The notes beneath the pieces are model-generated. The model was not told the origin of the DNA. It saw only the letters and a list, made by a program, of their open reading frames with translations, and made no database searches. A DNA stretch of 64,000 bases, taken from Daldinia sp. FL1419. Lineage: Eukaryota; Ascomycota; Sordariomycetes; Xylariales; Hypoxylaceae. Below, piece after piece: positions 1-10,106 of this stretch (position 1 is its first letter; each line of letters starts with the position of its first letter). The DNA is taken from contig MU623402.1 in the NCBI GenBank assembly GCA_025201765.1, forward strand, positions 62,001 to 126,000, given 5' to 3'. Both the position numbers and the translations under genes were made by a program.

Positions 1-40
1 TAGGCAGATGTGTAAATAGTAGGTTTTAACTTGTTCAGAT

Positions 41-1930
41 TCAAGTACCATTGGCCGGCTGGGTATACAAGGTCCCGTTGATGGTAGTGGATAGTGTGCC
101 GTTGGCATCAAAGATGTTTGTAAGCGCGTCAATGGACAGATGGAACCCGTCAGGGCTGGTGACTTTGGTGGCGTTCGTTTGTCCCATTTGAACCAAGTCG
201 GAATACCAGTCAATCGCGTTTAAAGTGATCGTAGGGTTTCTCGTTGTGACATTCTCTGTACCATCGAGAAAAGTAAGCCCATCATCAGAGAAGTTGGTGT
301 ACTTCACAGCAACAGACTCTACACCTGTGGTGTCGGCGTTCGTAACGATAGCAATCCGGGCTAAACCAGCGGCTGCGCCATGCATTGTATACTCGCCACT
401 AGGAATAAATAATGGTGGCGGAGGAACGTATCCTGGCTCATAATGGGTAGCCCACGGGATAGTATCATTTAGAGGCTCAACATGCAACAATGGTACTGGT
501 TGGCGAGAGGTGAAGTGCGCCATCATCACTCGTTCCGTCCTCCCCGCTGGCTCGGTGGAATTAGGGCAAGGAAGCGGATTAATTCCACCACAAGCTGGCG
601 CGACAGTAAGAGCCTGCCAGTAGACTAGGCGTGTGGCGTCTAAGGAGAATCTGGGGTCGGCCCGTCCGTTCCATTGCGGGTCATTAATGCTACCGGGACT
701 TCCGTCACCCGCCGCATTGATACGCTGACCGTAGTAATCCCCACGGTCGCCATACCGATCAAGGAGATACGGCTGAAAGAAGCGTCGCTCGCCATTATTC
801 CGAGTTGAAGACGCCGCCGTCACAGAGACCAAGTCCGTAATAGGAGGAATATTCCGCATACCAGCCATGAACATCTGCCTATTACTACCCCGAGTATCCA
901 TAATTGCTATCCATTCGTCGTCAGCCGAAATATCAATAGGGTCGCAGTATTCGGGATGGCTTGTAAGCCTACGAACAACGCCCGTTGTCAAGTCAACGGC
1001 GAAGACGTCAATATTCGATGATTCTCTCGGGAAACCAACATATGTGGCCTCCCTACCGCTTCCACTAAATCCCCTAAATTCACCTACGGTGATAGCTTCT
1101 TGGTTGATTCGTATTATGCCGTCTTCGATTACGAGTGGTCGATTTCCGATGCTCTTGCTAACTAGAATGTTTACATTCATCAAGTCATATCGAGGTGTCT
1201 TAGGAAGGCCCGTTGTTGGTGACGGGTTAAACGCGAGCCGCCCAACGTATCCTTTCTGGTCCAACCTTCCTGCAGTACTAGTAAATGAATTGAAGCCAAT
1301 GTGTACGTTATCAGGATGCAAACGCAATTCACGAATAACCCCGCCCTCCCCTGATCCATCTACGGCAATGTTCCAACGAATAGAATGTATAAATGTTAAC
1401 TCAGGGACACATTCATCGCTGCTAAGATCGAATTCGCCGCAATCTATGATATTCGCACCGGCCAAAATCCGTCTTCCGTCTCGGAATGCTTGAGGATAAT
1501 CTAGATCATCGGTTCGGCCGACGGTGTTGCCATCTGGTATTCTGCACGTAACACATTTGAACGGGCTACCATTGGAAAAAGTAGTGCCGTCGGATTTAAT
1601 GAGTATTATTTGGTCGCCAACATATATATCTTGTGACCGTTCCCTCGAATCAGATGAACCAGTATAGTTAACACGCGCAATAACGTGATTGCCGTCAGGT
1701 AAGAAGCTTCCTGTCTGTATTAGCCCCCCGTGCTGTAGGATGCAACCTGTTCCAAGAGGGTCGACCTCTGCGGTACATGAACTTTCAGAGCCATCAGATA
1801 CGGGCGGAAGCGGCAATTCAACGACATCGATGGATTCAGGTTCAGGAGGGGGAGGTATGTCCGCCTTTGAGTGGACGACGGATGTTATTACACGAAAAAG
1901 GATAAAGAAAAGTGTATTCATGATAAACAT
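41..1930 (-). CDS. Predicted secreted TolB/WD40-like beta-propeller protein
   Basis: Single open frame of 629 residues starting at the ATG at 1930 (a second in-frame Met is three codons later). The N-terminus has a short hydrophobic stretch (about residues 4-20, rich in Leu/Phe/Ile) followed by a Pro-rich segment, so it looks like a signal peptide or signal anchor. The body contains repeated features typical of TolB/PD40 propellers, for example a 'GSFLPDG' turn near residue 75, 'LRLHPDN' and a 'FSLDATRLVYW' strand pair near residue 435, and many potential N-glycosylation sites. This resembles a fungal family of secreted propeller proteins of unknown role. Paired Cys (CVTC, CGG..PC) fit an extracellular protein. 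It lies outside the likely biosynthetic cluster. The fold is inferred from spacing of the motifs; no catalytic residue is recognised and no function is proposed. Confidence 0.65.
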   Translation of the reverse strand: MFIMNTLFFILFRVITSVVHSKADIPPPPEPESIDVVELPLPPVSDGSESSCTAEVDPLGTGCILQHGGLIQTGSFLPDGNHVIARVNYTGSSDSRERSQDIYVGDQIILIKSDGTTFSNGSPFKCVTCRIPDGNTVGRTDDLDYPQAFRDGRRILAGANIIDCGEFDLSSDECVPELTFIHSIRWNIAVDGSGEGGVIRELRLHPDNVHIGFNSFTSTAGRLDQKGYVGRLAFNPSPTTGLPKTPRYDLMNVNILVSKSIGNRPLVIEDGIIRINQEAITVGEFRGFSGSGREATYVGFPRESSNIDVFAVDLTTGVVRRLTSHPEYCDPIDISADDEWIAIMDTRGSNRQMFMAGMRNIPPITDLVSVTAASSTRNNGERRFFQPYLLDRYGDRGDYYGQRINAAGDGSPGSINDPQWNGRADPRFSLDATRLVYWQALTVAPACGGINPLPCPNSTEPAGRTERVMMAHFTSRQPVPLLHVEPLNDTIPWATHYEPGYVPPPPLFIPSGEYTMHGAAAGLARIAIVTNADTTGVESVAVKYTNFSDDGLTFLDGTENVTTRNPTITLNAIDWYSDLVQMGQTNATKVTSPDGFHLSIDALTNIFDANGTLSTTINGTLYTQPANGT

Positions 1931-3764
1931 GGCCAGTTACAGTGCTGTAATAGCACTTGAAAATTCCGGCCTTGGGGAATCTCACTTTTAGATTTTTTAA
2001 TACAATGGAGCTGGACCTTGTAAATAAATTTATGTCAACTTTACGTTGCGATAAAGTGCCCACTTACGACAAAAGAGCCTAGAGATGATCGACGGGTAAT
2101 GAGCTACCTGCGTTCACAAGCACTCCTATATGAATTTCACCTGATATGAGGAGGTAGCAGCGTGAACGGCTTATTTGTCGTTTAGGGGAATAGTCCATAT
2201 CAGCTAAGAGAAAGCCGCATACACATACCGCCAATCCGGCCTAGGATTCTACGAGAACTACGAGGTACCGGTACGAATCCGAGTACGTCTAGCACTACAT
2301 AGCGTAGTATTAGCCAAAATCTAGCAAGACATACATATCCCAGCACCGCCCACCTTAGACATAGCTCTCGTAGAGCAGAGTGTTTCCAAACGCGAGAATT
2401 AGTGCAATAGACGAATAATCATAGGTGTTGAAATGACTCCGTAACGGACTCGTAGGACTCCACGTTACCATGAAAAGGGTAACCCAACCCTAGGGAAGTA
2501 GGTAGGTACCTGTAAGGAGTTACCATTTCTATATTGATAGATTGACTACTCTCAGAAAATACGTATTCAATACCGTTTTCATGTATATCCCCACCCTAGG
2601 CAACCGAGTACGAATTTCATACGAAATGCTAAACTTCGAGATTGTTTGGTATTACGCGGACGTATGAGATTCGCGTGTCTAGAGGTACACCGGAAGGCTG
2701 AGAGTATATATTCTTGTAGTTCACTACCTACATATAGGAGTTAACGACAGCAATAACAATCTGATATTGATGAGCACCCAATTCGAATTAAGTTTTGTAA
2801 ATTTTGTCGAGTCTCGATCCTACACCCCCTAACACCATAACACAAGGACCCAACGCAACAAGACCTCAAACCATACATACTAATAATGGGCTTGTCTATA
2901 TACTTTGATAGCCGTTTCAAGTTCCGAGTGCATATGGTTCAGTTATGTTTAACCATATTAGTGATTATCCTATCCATTGCTCGTATCGCCATAAGGGATC
3001 CGCCACCACAAAGAGCACATATAATGGTGATTGCCATTGTGAGTTATCATTGAACTCAAACTTGATATTGCGTCAACTAATAGTTTCATTCTAAGGGTGT
3101 TAAGTCTTTCATATTTATCCTCTTCCAAGTCCTCACCGAACACACCTTGAGATTCCAGAAATGGGCTAGTAAGAAGACCAACTTCGCCCTCAACTGCGTC
3201 GACATACCATTCTGGGCGGTCATTATGGGCTTGTTGCTATCTACAAATGCAAATATTTGTGTGGGTGGATCATGTGCAGTTAGTTGGATCATGGCAATAG
3301 TGGCAATCGCCCTCTTGTAAGTTCGACTCCGTCACGGATCAACTCCGCATATACTGATACGAGCTTCGCCGTAGCATACTTACGTTCTGGGCTGCTATTG
3401 TGTCTTATTTTGAATATCGATACTCCAAGGGGAAGACGGCTCAAGATATCGGTTACTCGTAAGGTTTGACCGTTCCGCATGTATGGTGGCTTGATAATAA
3501 GCTTATTAAATATGCATGGAACGCGTGTACCTACTGTTATATTGCAGGAACACTTAGAAAGAAAGCTCATGGTTGCGGAAAGTACGGTCAAAAGGGAGCC
3601 TCTTTGCATTGACCTGCATGGCGGTAGATAATACAATGAACGAAAGGCCACTCAGCAGATCCAGGTATCGCGACAATGGGAAGTGTTATTTCCAAACTAA
3701 TAAAGACCCGATACATACTCTGCTTCTAGCAGAGTCATTTCTTTAGAGATAGATAGGTAATATT
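1931..3764. other. Gene-free stretch upstream of the secreted protein gene
   Basis: AT-rich DNA holding the promoter of the gene ending at 41 and the downstream region of the P450. Only short open frames occur (for example about 3289-3651 on the minus strand), without recognisable domains. No RNA gene or mobile element was recognised. Confidence 0.5.
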
Positions 3765-5354
3765 CTAGATTTTTCGTTGCTGAACAACAACCTCCAAAGG
3801 CGGCTTTTCCCAAAGTCCGAAAATTCTCTGATTATGCCAACTTGTAGATTTATCGTCTAAGCTCAAATCGAAGTTCCATAGAACCCTAGCCATAATCAAG
3901 TGCATCTCGTGTATTGCCAAGTTTCGGCCTATACAATCCCGAGGACCGAACGAAAAGGGGCGATGAGCATCACGACGGTCGTTACGGAAAGGCGACGCGG
4001 GATTCGTAGTAGATTCAGGAAGCCATCTCTCCGGGATGTACTCTTGCGCCCGATGGAAGTTAAGCTCGGAATGGTAAGCAGACATATGGTGAACACCAAC
4101 AACGGTCTATGGAGATAGCTATTAGGTACACCACTTATAAGGGGCTGGGTATCTTAGTTTTCTTACCTCCTCAGGAATTGTCAGGCCCGCAATCTGCACG
4201 GGCGGCCCTTTTGGCACTGAACGGAATAGGGCAAGCGGGACTGGAGGGAAAAGTCGTAAGGCTTCTTCTAAGCAGACAGCCATATAGGGCAACCTAGTGC
4301 GGGCTTCGTGGAAAGTAATTTCGTCCTCTGACTTGAACGCATTGCGAACCTCCTCCACGGCTTTCTTTAGCGCATGTGGTGTTTTTAACATCCAATATGT
4401 CGCACCGCTCAGGAGCGTGGCCGTTGTCTCCGATCCAGCAACCATTAAGAGATCGCTGTTAGCGATCAATTCGGCATCGCTTAGCTCGTGCGGCTGGCCG
4501 CGTGAGCGCATGAAATAATCCATGAAATCGCCCCTATCCGCTTGTTTTCTGCGATAGATACGATCATGTGCAAGCTTTGTGACAAGCGCAAGGTGGTTAG
4601 CTTGCGAATCCCGAACCTTGGATCCGGCAACGAGCTTCAGGATCAGGCCCAGGACGGGTGCTACGCCGACCAAAACTAATATGGGCATGTATCTCATCAA
4701 TTTCGAGATATTCTCAAGCCAAGCATTTGATTTTCCCTCAGCTAGGCCCTGAAGAGGTGTACCGTACGCGAGATCTGCGATTAAATCGAAGGTCGTAAAG
4801 TTATACCATCGGACCATGTCGGTCGGCTGGCTCGTCGCGGAGACCTCTCGCAACCTCTCGATCAATAGGTCAACATATACCCTGATGAGTGGCTCTTGTT
4901 GTGCCAATGCCTTGTCGGAAAAAGCTGGCAACATGGCACGTCGGAAGCGAAAATGGTCTGACGCATTAGATGCTATGATCTTTTTCGGGTCCATGTTAAT
5001 TCCCTTTGGATAGTGTTTTGGGAATTCCGCATGTCCATGGCCATAGATATCCTTCCAGGCTTGCGGATTGATGAATGAGATCGCATTAGGGGAGATTCGA
5101 ACAACTTCGCCGTACTTTACGTGAGCTTCACGGATCTGAAAGTCTGCTACTCCGCGAACCATGCCAATGGTTCTCGTAACTGGGAAGGCGATCCATAGCG
5201 GAGGCCCTGGGATATGTCGAAGCGGGTGTAAATAAAGATTGTACAAGGCGCAAAAGCACGGATATGTTATTCCAAGCAATACTGCAATAATAATTAGACG
5301 TGATACGTCGTATCCTTTCAGCTCGCCTCCGATTTGTTGCAAAAAGCCTGCCAT
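3765..5354 (-). CDS. Cytochrome P450 monooxygenase, two exons
   Basis: Exon 1 is 5354-4167 and exon 2 is 4106-3765; the 60 nt intron starts GTAAGA and ends CCATAG, joining 'IPEE' to 'TVVGVHHMSAY' in frame, giving 509 residues. Visible features: N-terminal membrane anchor (about residues 18-40), Pro-rich hinge (HIPGPP, 48-52), I-helix AGSET (306-310), ExxR at 364-367 (EALR), and the haem loop FSFGPRDCIG with the axial Cys at 454. Full length for an ER-bound fungal class II P450, in the general group of isotrichodermin C-15 hydroxylase-like enzymes. In fungal tropolone pathways a P450 (TropD) hydroxylates after ring expansion, so this is a candidate tailoring enzyme. However, two non-biosynthetic genes lie between it and the polyketide synthase, so membership in the cluster is inference, and its substrate cannot be read from sequence. 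Confidence 0.88.
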
Positions 5355-6210
5355 CGTGAGGAGCTCAGAACCTGAAAATTCCGCCTGTAGAAGTGCGCGC
5401 TCCGCGATGGAGATGTTGCAACACTTGATTTATACACGATGTCGCTTTAATAAGTTCTGCAAAATTCATGCGGAGGGGGAACCGGGGCATGATCTTCCAT
5501 CTTGGACTGACACCAATTAGGTGAGGAGGATAACTCAGATATACATATGTAGGACCCTTCTCACTAACTTGGGTACGTCGGAGCCGGTATCTCTTTATGA
5601 ATCACTTGATTCGTTAGCATCGCTAGGCTACGGTGGCCCCTGGTCTAATCCATGGCGTATATGTAAAGCTATTTAAACCGAAAGAGCTCGTAATATTCGC
5701 ATTCGCTTATTCTGGTACTCCACAATTTCAAGGCTGATATAAAGGGACTCGGGAGGCATATATGGATGACAGGGGATGACAGGGGTACCTCTTACTGAAA
5801 GAGAGGTATATAAGAAATAGTTAAGCACCTAGGTTATAATAGAGAAACCGGCGGTAGTTAAAAACCTGGCAATATCCTTCGAAGTACTTGAAGGATATAG
5901 CTGTCACGATGCTTCAAATATAGGCACCTATCTTACACGCATCGGCAACAACAATGTTTTATATGCTGACCAATTTAAATCATTCAACTACGGACTATAA
6001 TGTTTGGGGACGGGTAGAAATATTGCAACTCGAGAAACGCCCCTTTGCGCATCTTGACTTTAAGCCTTCACTAATAGATAATCAGAGAAGCGGTAAATAT
6101 TATAATAGATATGCGAATCTTATGGTGGCAGTGCAAGTTGGCTGGTATGTTGATATATCACACATTCTCCTCCCTTTCCTTTCGTTATTATAAGGTCATT
6201 TCCGTGTCCT
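5355..6210. other. P450 upstream region with a small hairpin and a tandem repeat
   Basis: Promoter side of the P450 and 3' side of the chromodomain gene. It contains a ten-base unit GGATGACAGG repeated twice (5764-5783) and a 9 bp inverted repeat (ATATCCTTC at 5872-5880, GAAGGATAT at 5890-5898, 9 nt loop). No gene seen. Confidence 0.45.
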
Positions 6211-7208
6211 CTATCTAGTTTGCTTTTCTTTCCACTCACGAATTGCAGCCTCTGAGACGTTCTTCGAACTGACCTAAATATCAAATGTCTATTAGTTCCT
6301 ATTAGTCTGCTTACCATCCGTCCAACTGGATGGAAATACGGTCAATCAACTCAAACTGGACATACCCAAGACCCCGGCCAGCCGATCCCAGTCCGAGGAT
6401 CATAACCCTCCCAGTCAACGAAGTAGGCGAGGTTTCCATTTCTATTATAAGACTCGGCGATAATAGATCGTACACGGTACCAGCCTTTGCGAGACGTAGG
6501 GATCCCGTTAATATCAGCCTGGCCTACTACTTCCAGATGTTCGCTTTCTCGGCAACTGTTTTTAGCCTTGGTTTCCGTTGTGTTACCGATCTCCTTCGTA
6601 TCCTCCCTGCCGAGTTTTTCTCCCGATTTCTTTACGCGCTTCGTTTGCGGTGTCGTGGACTTCCTGCTGCTTGACGGTGATGGGGGGGACGGGGAAATTG
6701 GAGTTGAATTCGGCAACGATCTCTCGATGGTGGCGATATATGATGATATTGATGACCGACGTTTTACTGGGGGTGGGGTGGTACTTAATGGCGACCGTGG
6801 TGACGACGGGGGACAGCTTTTGACTGGTGTGAATTTAGGGGATAATGACGATGTTGATGATGGTGTTGGTGGGGAAGTGGCAGCAGTGCCAATAGCGGCG
6901 ACATCTTGCGAACTTTTTCTGAGCGCTTGGCGTAGCGAGCTTCGCTGTGCGGTGGCGTTAATGCGCAGCACTGGGATAGGTAGCCTTTGTGCCGGCGAGG
7001 GCGAAGTTACTGGCGGAGGACTAGGAGGAGGAGTTGTAACGATGGCTACAGCTGATAAGTCTAGGAGACTTTCTCGGACGGCCTTACGCAAAGAGCTTCG
7101 CTGCGGACAAGGGCTCTTGTGTAAAGATGTATGCTTGCATATGGGCGCAAGTATAGTAGGCTTCTGGGTTCCAGCATTCTTCGTATTTTTAGGACGACTT
7201 GGCGCCAT
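6211..7208 (-). CDS. Chromodomain protein with long Ser/Pro-rich N-terminus
   Basis: Two exons: 7208-6366 and 6273-6211, separated by a 92 nt intron with a GTATGT donor and a TTTAG acceptor. The join yields '..WPGSW|VSSKNVSEAAIREW..' and a 301-residue protein. Residues 1-240 are low complexity, rich in Ser, Pro, Thr and basic residues. Residues 243-301 match a chromodomain: first-strand YRVRSII, central YFVDWEGYD, the W in SWV and the closing helix NVSEAAIREW, with aromatic positions (Tyr244, Trp266, Tyr269) where a methyl-lysine cage is expected. Chromodomains bind methylated histone tails or act in retroelement integrases; no integrase or reverse transcriptase is adjacent, so a chromatin or DNA-bound role is more likely. 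A motif QRSSLR(K/Q)A(V/L)R is duplicated at residues 36-52 and 88-104. The fit of the second exon to the chromodomain helix makes the gene model convincing; its role is unknown. Confidence 0.8.
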
Positions 7209-8068
7209 TATCGCGACCGTACCAATGGTGATGTCACCCGTTGCGATTCGTTGGGGAAATAATCTATCTGGGAATTTGAAAGACGGGTTGCATGAAAGAA
7301 TGTGAAATGATTAATTAGTAGACGGGTTAAGCTCTGGGCTATTACGAAGTAAAAAAGATATTGGAAAGGAATTATGGGAATATGATATTATAATGATACT
7401 AAATTAATATTATATTACTGTGATACATTGTTGCTATTGGGAAGAATGACCTTTGTGCAGAACCTCTTATTAGTAGGTAGGTACTTGACAGTAAAACAGA
7501 CTCCCAATTTCCGCATTTCTCAGGAAAGTTCCATGTTAATGTATGTACCTACATTATAGGCTACTGATTCTGAGGGTTGGCCGTGATATGCAGCTAGGCA
7601 ACTTTATTACATGTATAAGGGGGGTGCTCGCAAATTAGAGTATCAAAGTACTTCAGATAAGGTAAAGGGGAAGAAAGAAAACGAAAGAAAATATCGGGCG
7701 TGAAGTAGATAATTGATTACCTGGGTAGGCGAATAAAAACCAACTTCGGCGTGAAAAAGGGGTCTGTGTTGATATCTATCATGGGATTTCTAGGCATCAC
7801 ACCCCCGGATTAAGCGGGTATACTAGTCTAGAGCAGACGATACCTCCTAGTATTGTTAGATATTCGGAATCTCATTCCCGCGATGATGCAAACTGAGTAG
7901 GAGCCGAAGGCTTTTATTTTAATGACACTGTTCCAGATGCATCTCTTAGCACCCGCATCATCCTGTCCTTGTTGGCTCATCATATCAGCCGCTCCAACAT
8001 TGATTCATGGTCATCTACCGACCACCCAATGGCTATTCGTCACTTTGTTGTCATTTTGCAGGTGGGGT
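7209..8068. other. Intergenic region between chromodomain and EB1 genes
   Basis: Upstream of the chromodomain gene and downstream of the EB1 gene. A/T-rich, with a purine-rich stretch around 7660-7690. No coding, RNA or repeat feature recognised. Confidence 0.4.
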
Positions 8069-9170
8069 TTAAAATGTCTCTTGGTCGTCTAGCGCCTCAC
8101 CTTCGGCGGGAATCTCGAAGCCTTCTTCGGTTGAATATAGTATCGTCTGGATCTGCTTGATAAGCCCGTCTTCCTGCTTCTCAATCTCGGGATCTTCGTC
8201 GACAGCCTGTTGAATCAATAACTCAATATCTCGTAACTTGCTGAAATAGAAGTCTCGCTCGCGCTCGAGGCCGACAACGGTCTCTTTCAGTGTCGTATTC
8301 TCTTGGATGAGGGCGGCCGAAGCGGCGCCACCACCACCACCGCCAGCCTTGAGTACTCGAGGTCCAGTTGTGGGAGTTGTGCCACCTCTTCGTGCCGCGG
8401 CTGATCCAGCGCCTCCAGTGGCTCGTGCAGCAGCGCCGCCGGAAGGGAGGGCACCGCCTTTTCTTCGTCCGACAGCATCGTAGTCCCCACCGGGATAATA
8501 CTGGTCCCAGAACCTCTTGGTCCATTGCAGAAACTCAAGGTTATCCTGCATCTTGCATTTGGTAAGTGCTTCGACGGGGATGGGCTTGTCGACATTGTGC
8601 TTGGCGAATGTGTCTAGGAATAAGGATCAGTACGTGAATAGCTTAGTGATTAATAGGAAGGTTTGGGTATAAAAGAGGGTGGAAGATGGTTGGGTGCAAG
8701 GCAAAAACTAACTTTGCAAAACCTTGAAGTTCTGGACATAGGCGTACTCGGAGTTGACATTAAACTTGACACGCGACATCGGTACGTCGAGGAAGATGCT
8801 GTCGAAGACCTGGCAGAGGGCGGCACTATAAAATTCAGGAGATATAAGGTTAGCTTAAATCCTGCATCAGGGTCCCCTACATTAGATATGGAGGTTGCTA
8901 TGGCAAGCTGATGGGCAGTTATTTTGCTCCCCTATACGCCTAGGTAGGTAGCTTGGGTATTGTTTTGGCGGGGGAGGGGTAAATAGCAAATCGCGAGACT
9001 CTTACCCAGTACCGCATTGCTCAACTTTGGTGATGTTTAGCTGAAGAAGGCTGTTCAGCCATGCTACCAGCTCTTGTCTGTATAGGAGTGATGATATGTT
9101 AGCCGCGAAATTATTACTATGGGACTCAAGAGTAAAGTTGTGAGGTCACCACTCACCGAGATTCACCCAT
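8069..9170 (-). CDS. bim1: EB1/Bim1/Mal3 microtubule plus-end-binding protein, four exons
   Basis: Exons 9170-9157 (14 nt, coding MGES plus part of Arg), 9077-9006, 8825-8713 and 8613-8069; all junctions use GT..AG and keep frame, giving 247 residues. The N-terminal calponin-homology domain shows the EB signature in order: 'RQELVAWLN', 'VEQCGTGAALCQVFDSIF', 'VPMSRVKFNVNSEYAYVQNFK', 'HNVDKPIPVEAL' and 'MQDNLEFLQWTKRFWDQYY'. A Gly/Ala/Arg-rich linker follows, then the C-terminal EB1 coiled coil with 'ERDFYFSKLRDIELL', and an acidic tail ending ETF in place of the usual EEY/F. EB proteins track growing microtubule ends and recruit spindle and polarity factors. It is probably a single-copy housekeeping gene. 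Its position between a P450 and the synthase is unusual. Family assignment is very secure; the very short first exon is inferred from the expected MGESRQEL start. Confidence 0.95.
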
Positions 9171-10106
9171 GTCTGCTTAGGTATAAGGATTAAAATAAGA
9201 GGTACGGATCAAAGACGAAAAAAATAAAAAAGGCTCGGAAAGAAAAAGGTAAATGGGTGCAAAGGGACGTTTTTGGGCGAAGGACCGGTAGAAGTTGAAC
9301 CTTAGTTGCGGAAATAGCGGGATAGAATGGGACGTAGGGGACGTTTGACCTGTGGATTTTGTATTTTTTTTATTTGGTTAGGGAAGAAAATGGAAATTGA
9401 TGTCGCTGGCGCGGCGATGGCTCTATTACTCCTGCGTGCTTGTCAATCAAAAATCGCAAATTCGCGTCACCCAATCAACAGGGTTACTTAAGCTGTCAAG
9501 GTGGGGGTAACTATTACCGAAGATCAACCTCAGCTGTGATTTGTCTGAATCCCGAAAAAATAAAATAAAAACATGCACGAGATACCTACATAGGTACATT
9601 AGATTAGCAGGTATCTTGTGTATCTTATGAAGGTATTGATGTCAGGACCCCTTCATTCGCATGTACACATAGGTTAGGTACCTGCATGTACTTAACATAG
9701 GCAACACGCCTAGAGGTATCTAGGTACCTGTAAACCCCACCAGGTCCTTAGTCCACGTGATAAGGTACGGAAAACTGCCCGGAACCTTAGAGGTAGGTAT
9801 GTACCTCTGTACCTGCATATACGTACCGGTACAAAATACATGTAGAAATATCATGGAATAGGGATAGGTCCCATTCGACTTCGAATTAGTACAAATCCAA
9901 TCTTATTAATAAATCCAATCAATAAACACCAAAAGTATGATTGCCTCCTATAAATCATGCAAAAGCGAAGTGACGAATAGAATCCTTGTTGCATTGAACC
10001 CTTTCTTATCGGCTATATGCTACATATTCTGTAACCCTTCGAGATCAAATGAAAATGCTTCAACGGTCAAGTCTGTAAAGAGCCAGCTCTCACATGCAAA
10101 TTCATC
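9171..10106. other. Intergenic region rich in TAGGTAC repeats
   Basis: EB1 promoter side and downstream of the synthase. From about 9585 to 9835 there is a dense run of TAGGTAC/GTACCTA-type words, including 'TATCTAGGTACCTG' and 'GAGGTAGGTATGTACC'. No gene recognised. Confidence 0.5.

Noticed and set aside
867..1493. 208-codon plus-strand frame
   Set aside because: Antisense to the secreted propeller gene, which has a signal peptide and coherent repeats.
3289..3651. 120-codon minus-strand frame upstream of the P450
   Set aside because: No recognisable domain, unusual composition and no splice partners; overlapped by other random frames.
6487..7305. 272-codon plus-strand frame
   Set aside because: Antisense to the chromodomain gene; it mirrors the Ser/Pro-rich codons as Gly/Asp-rich sequence and has no domain.
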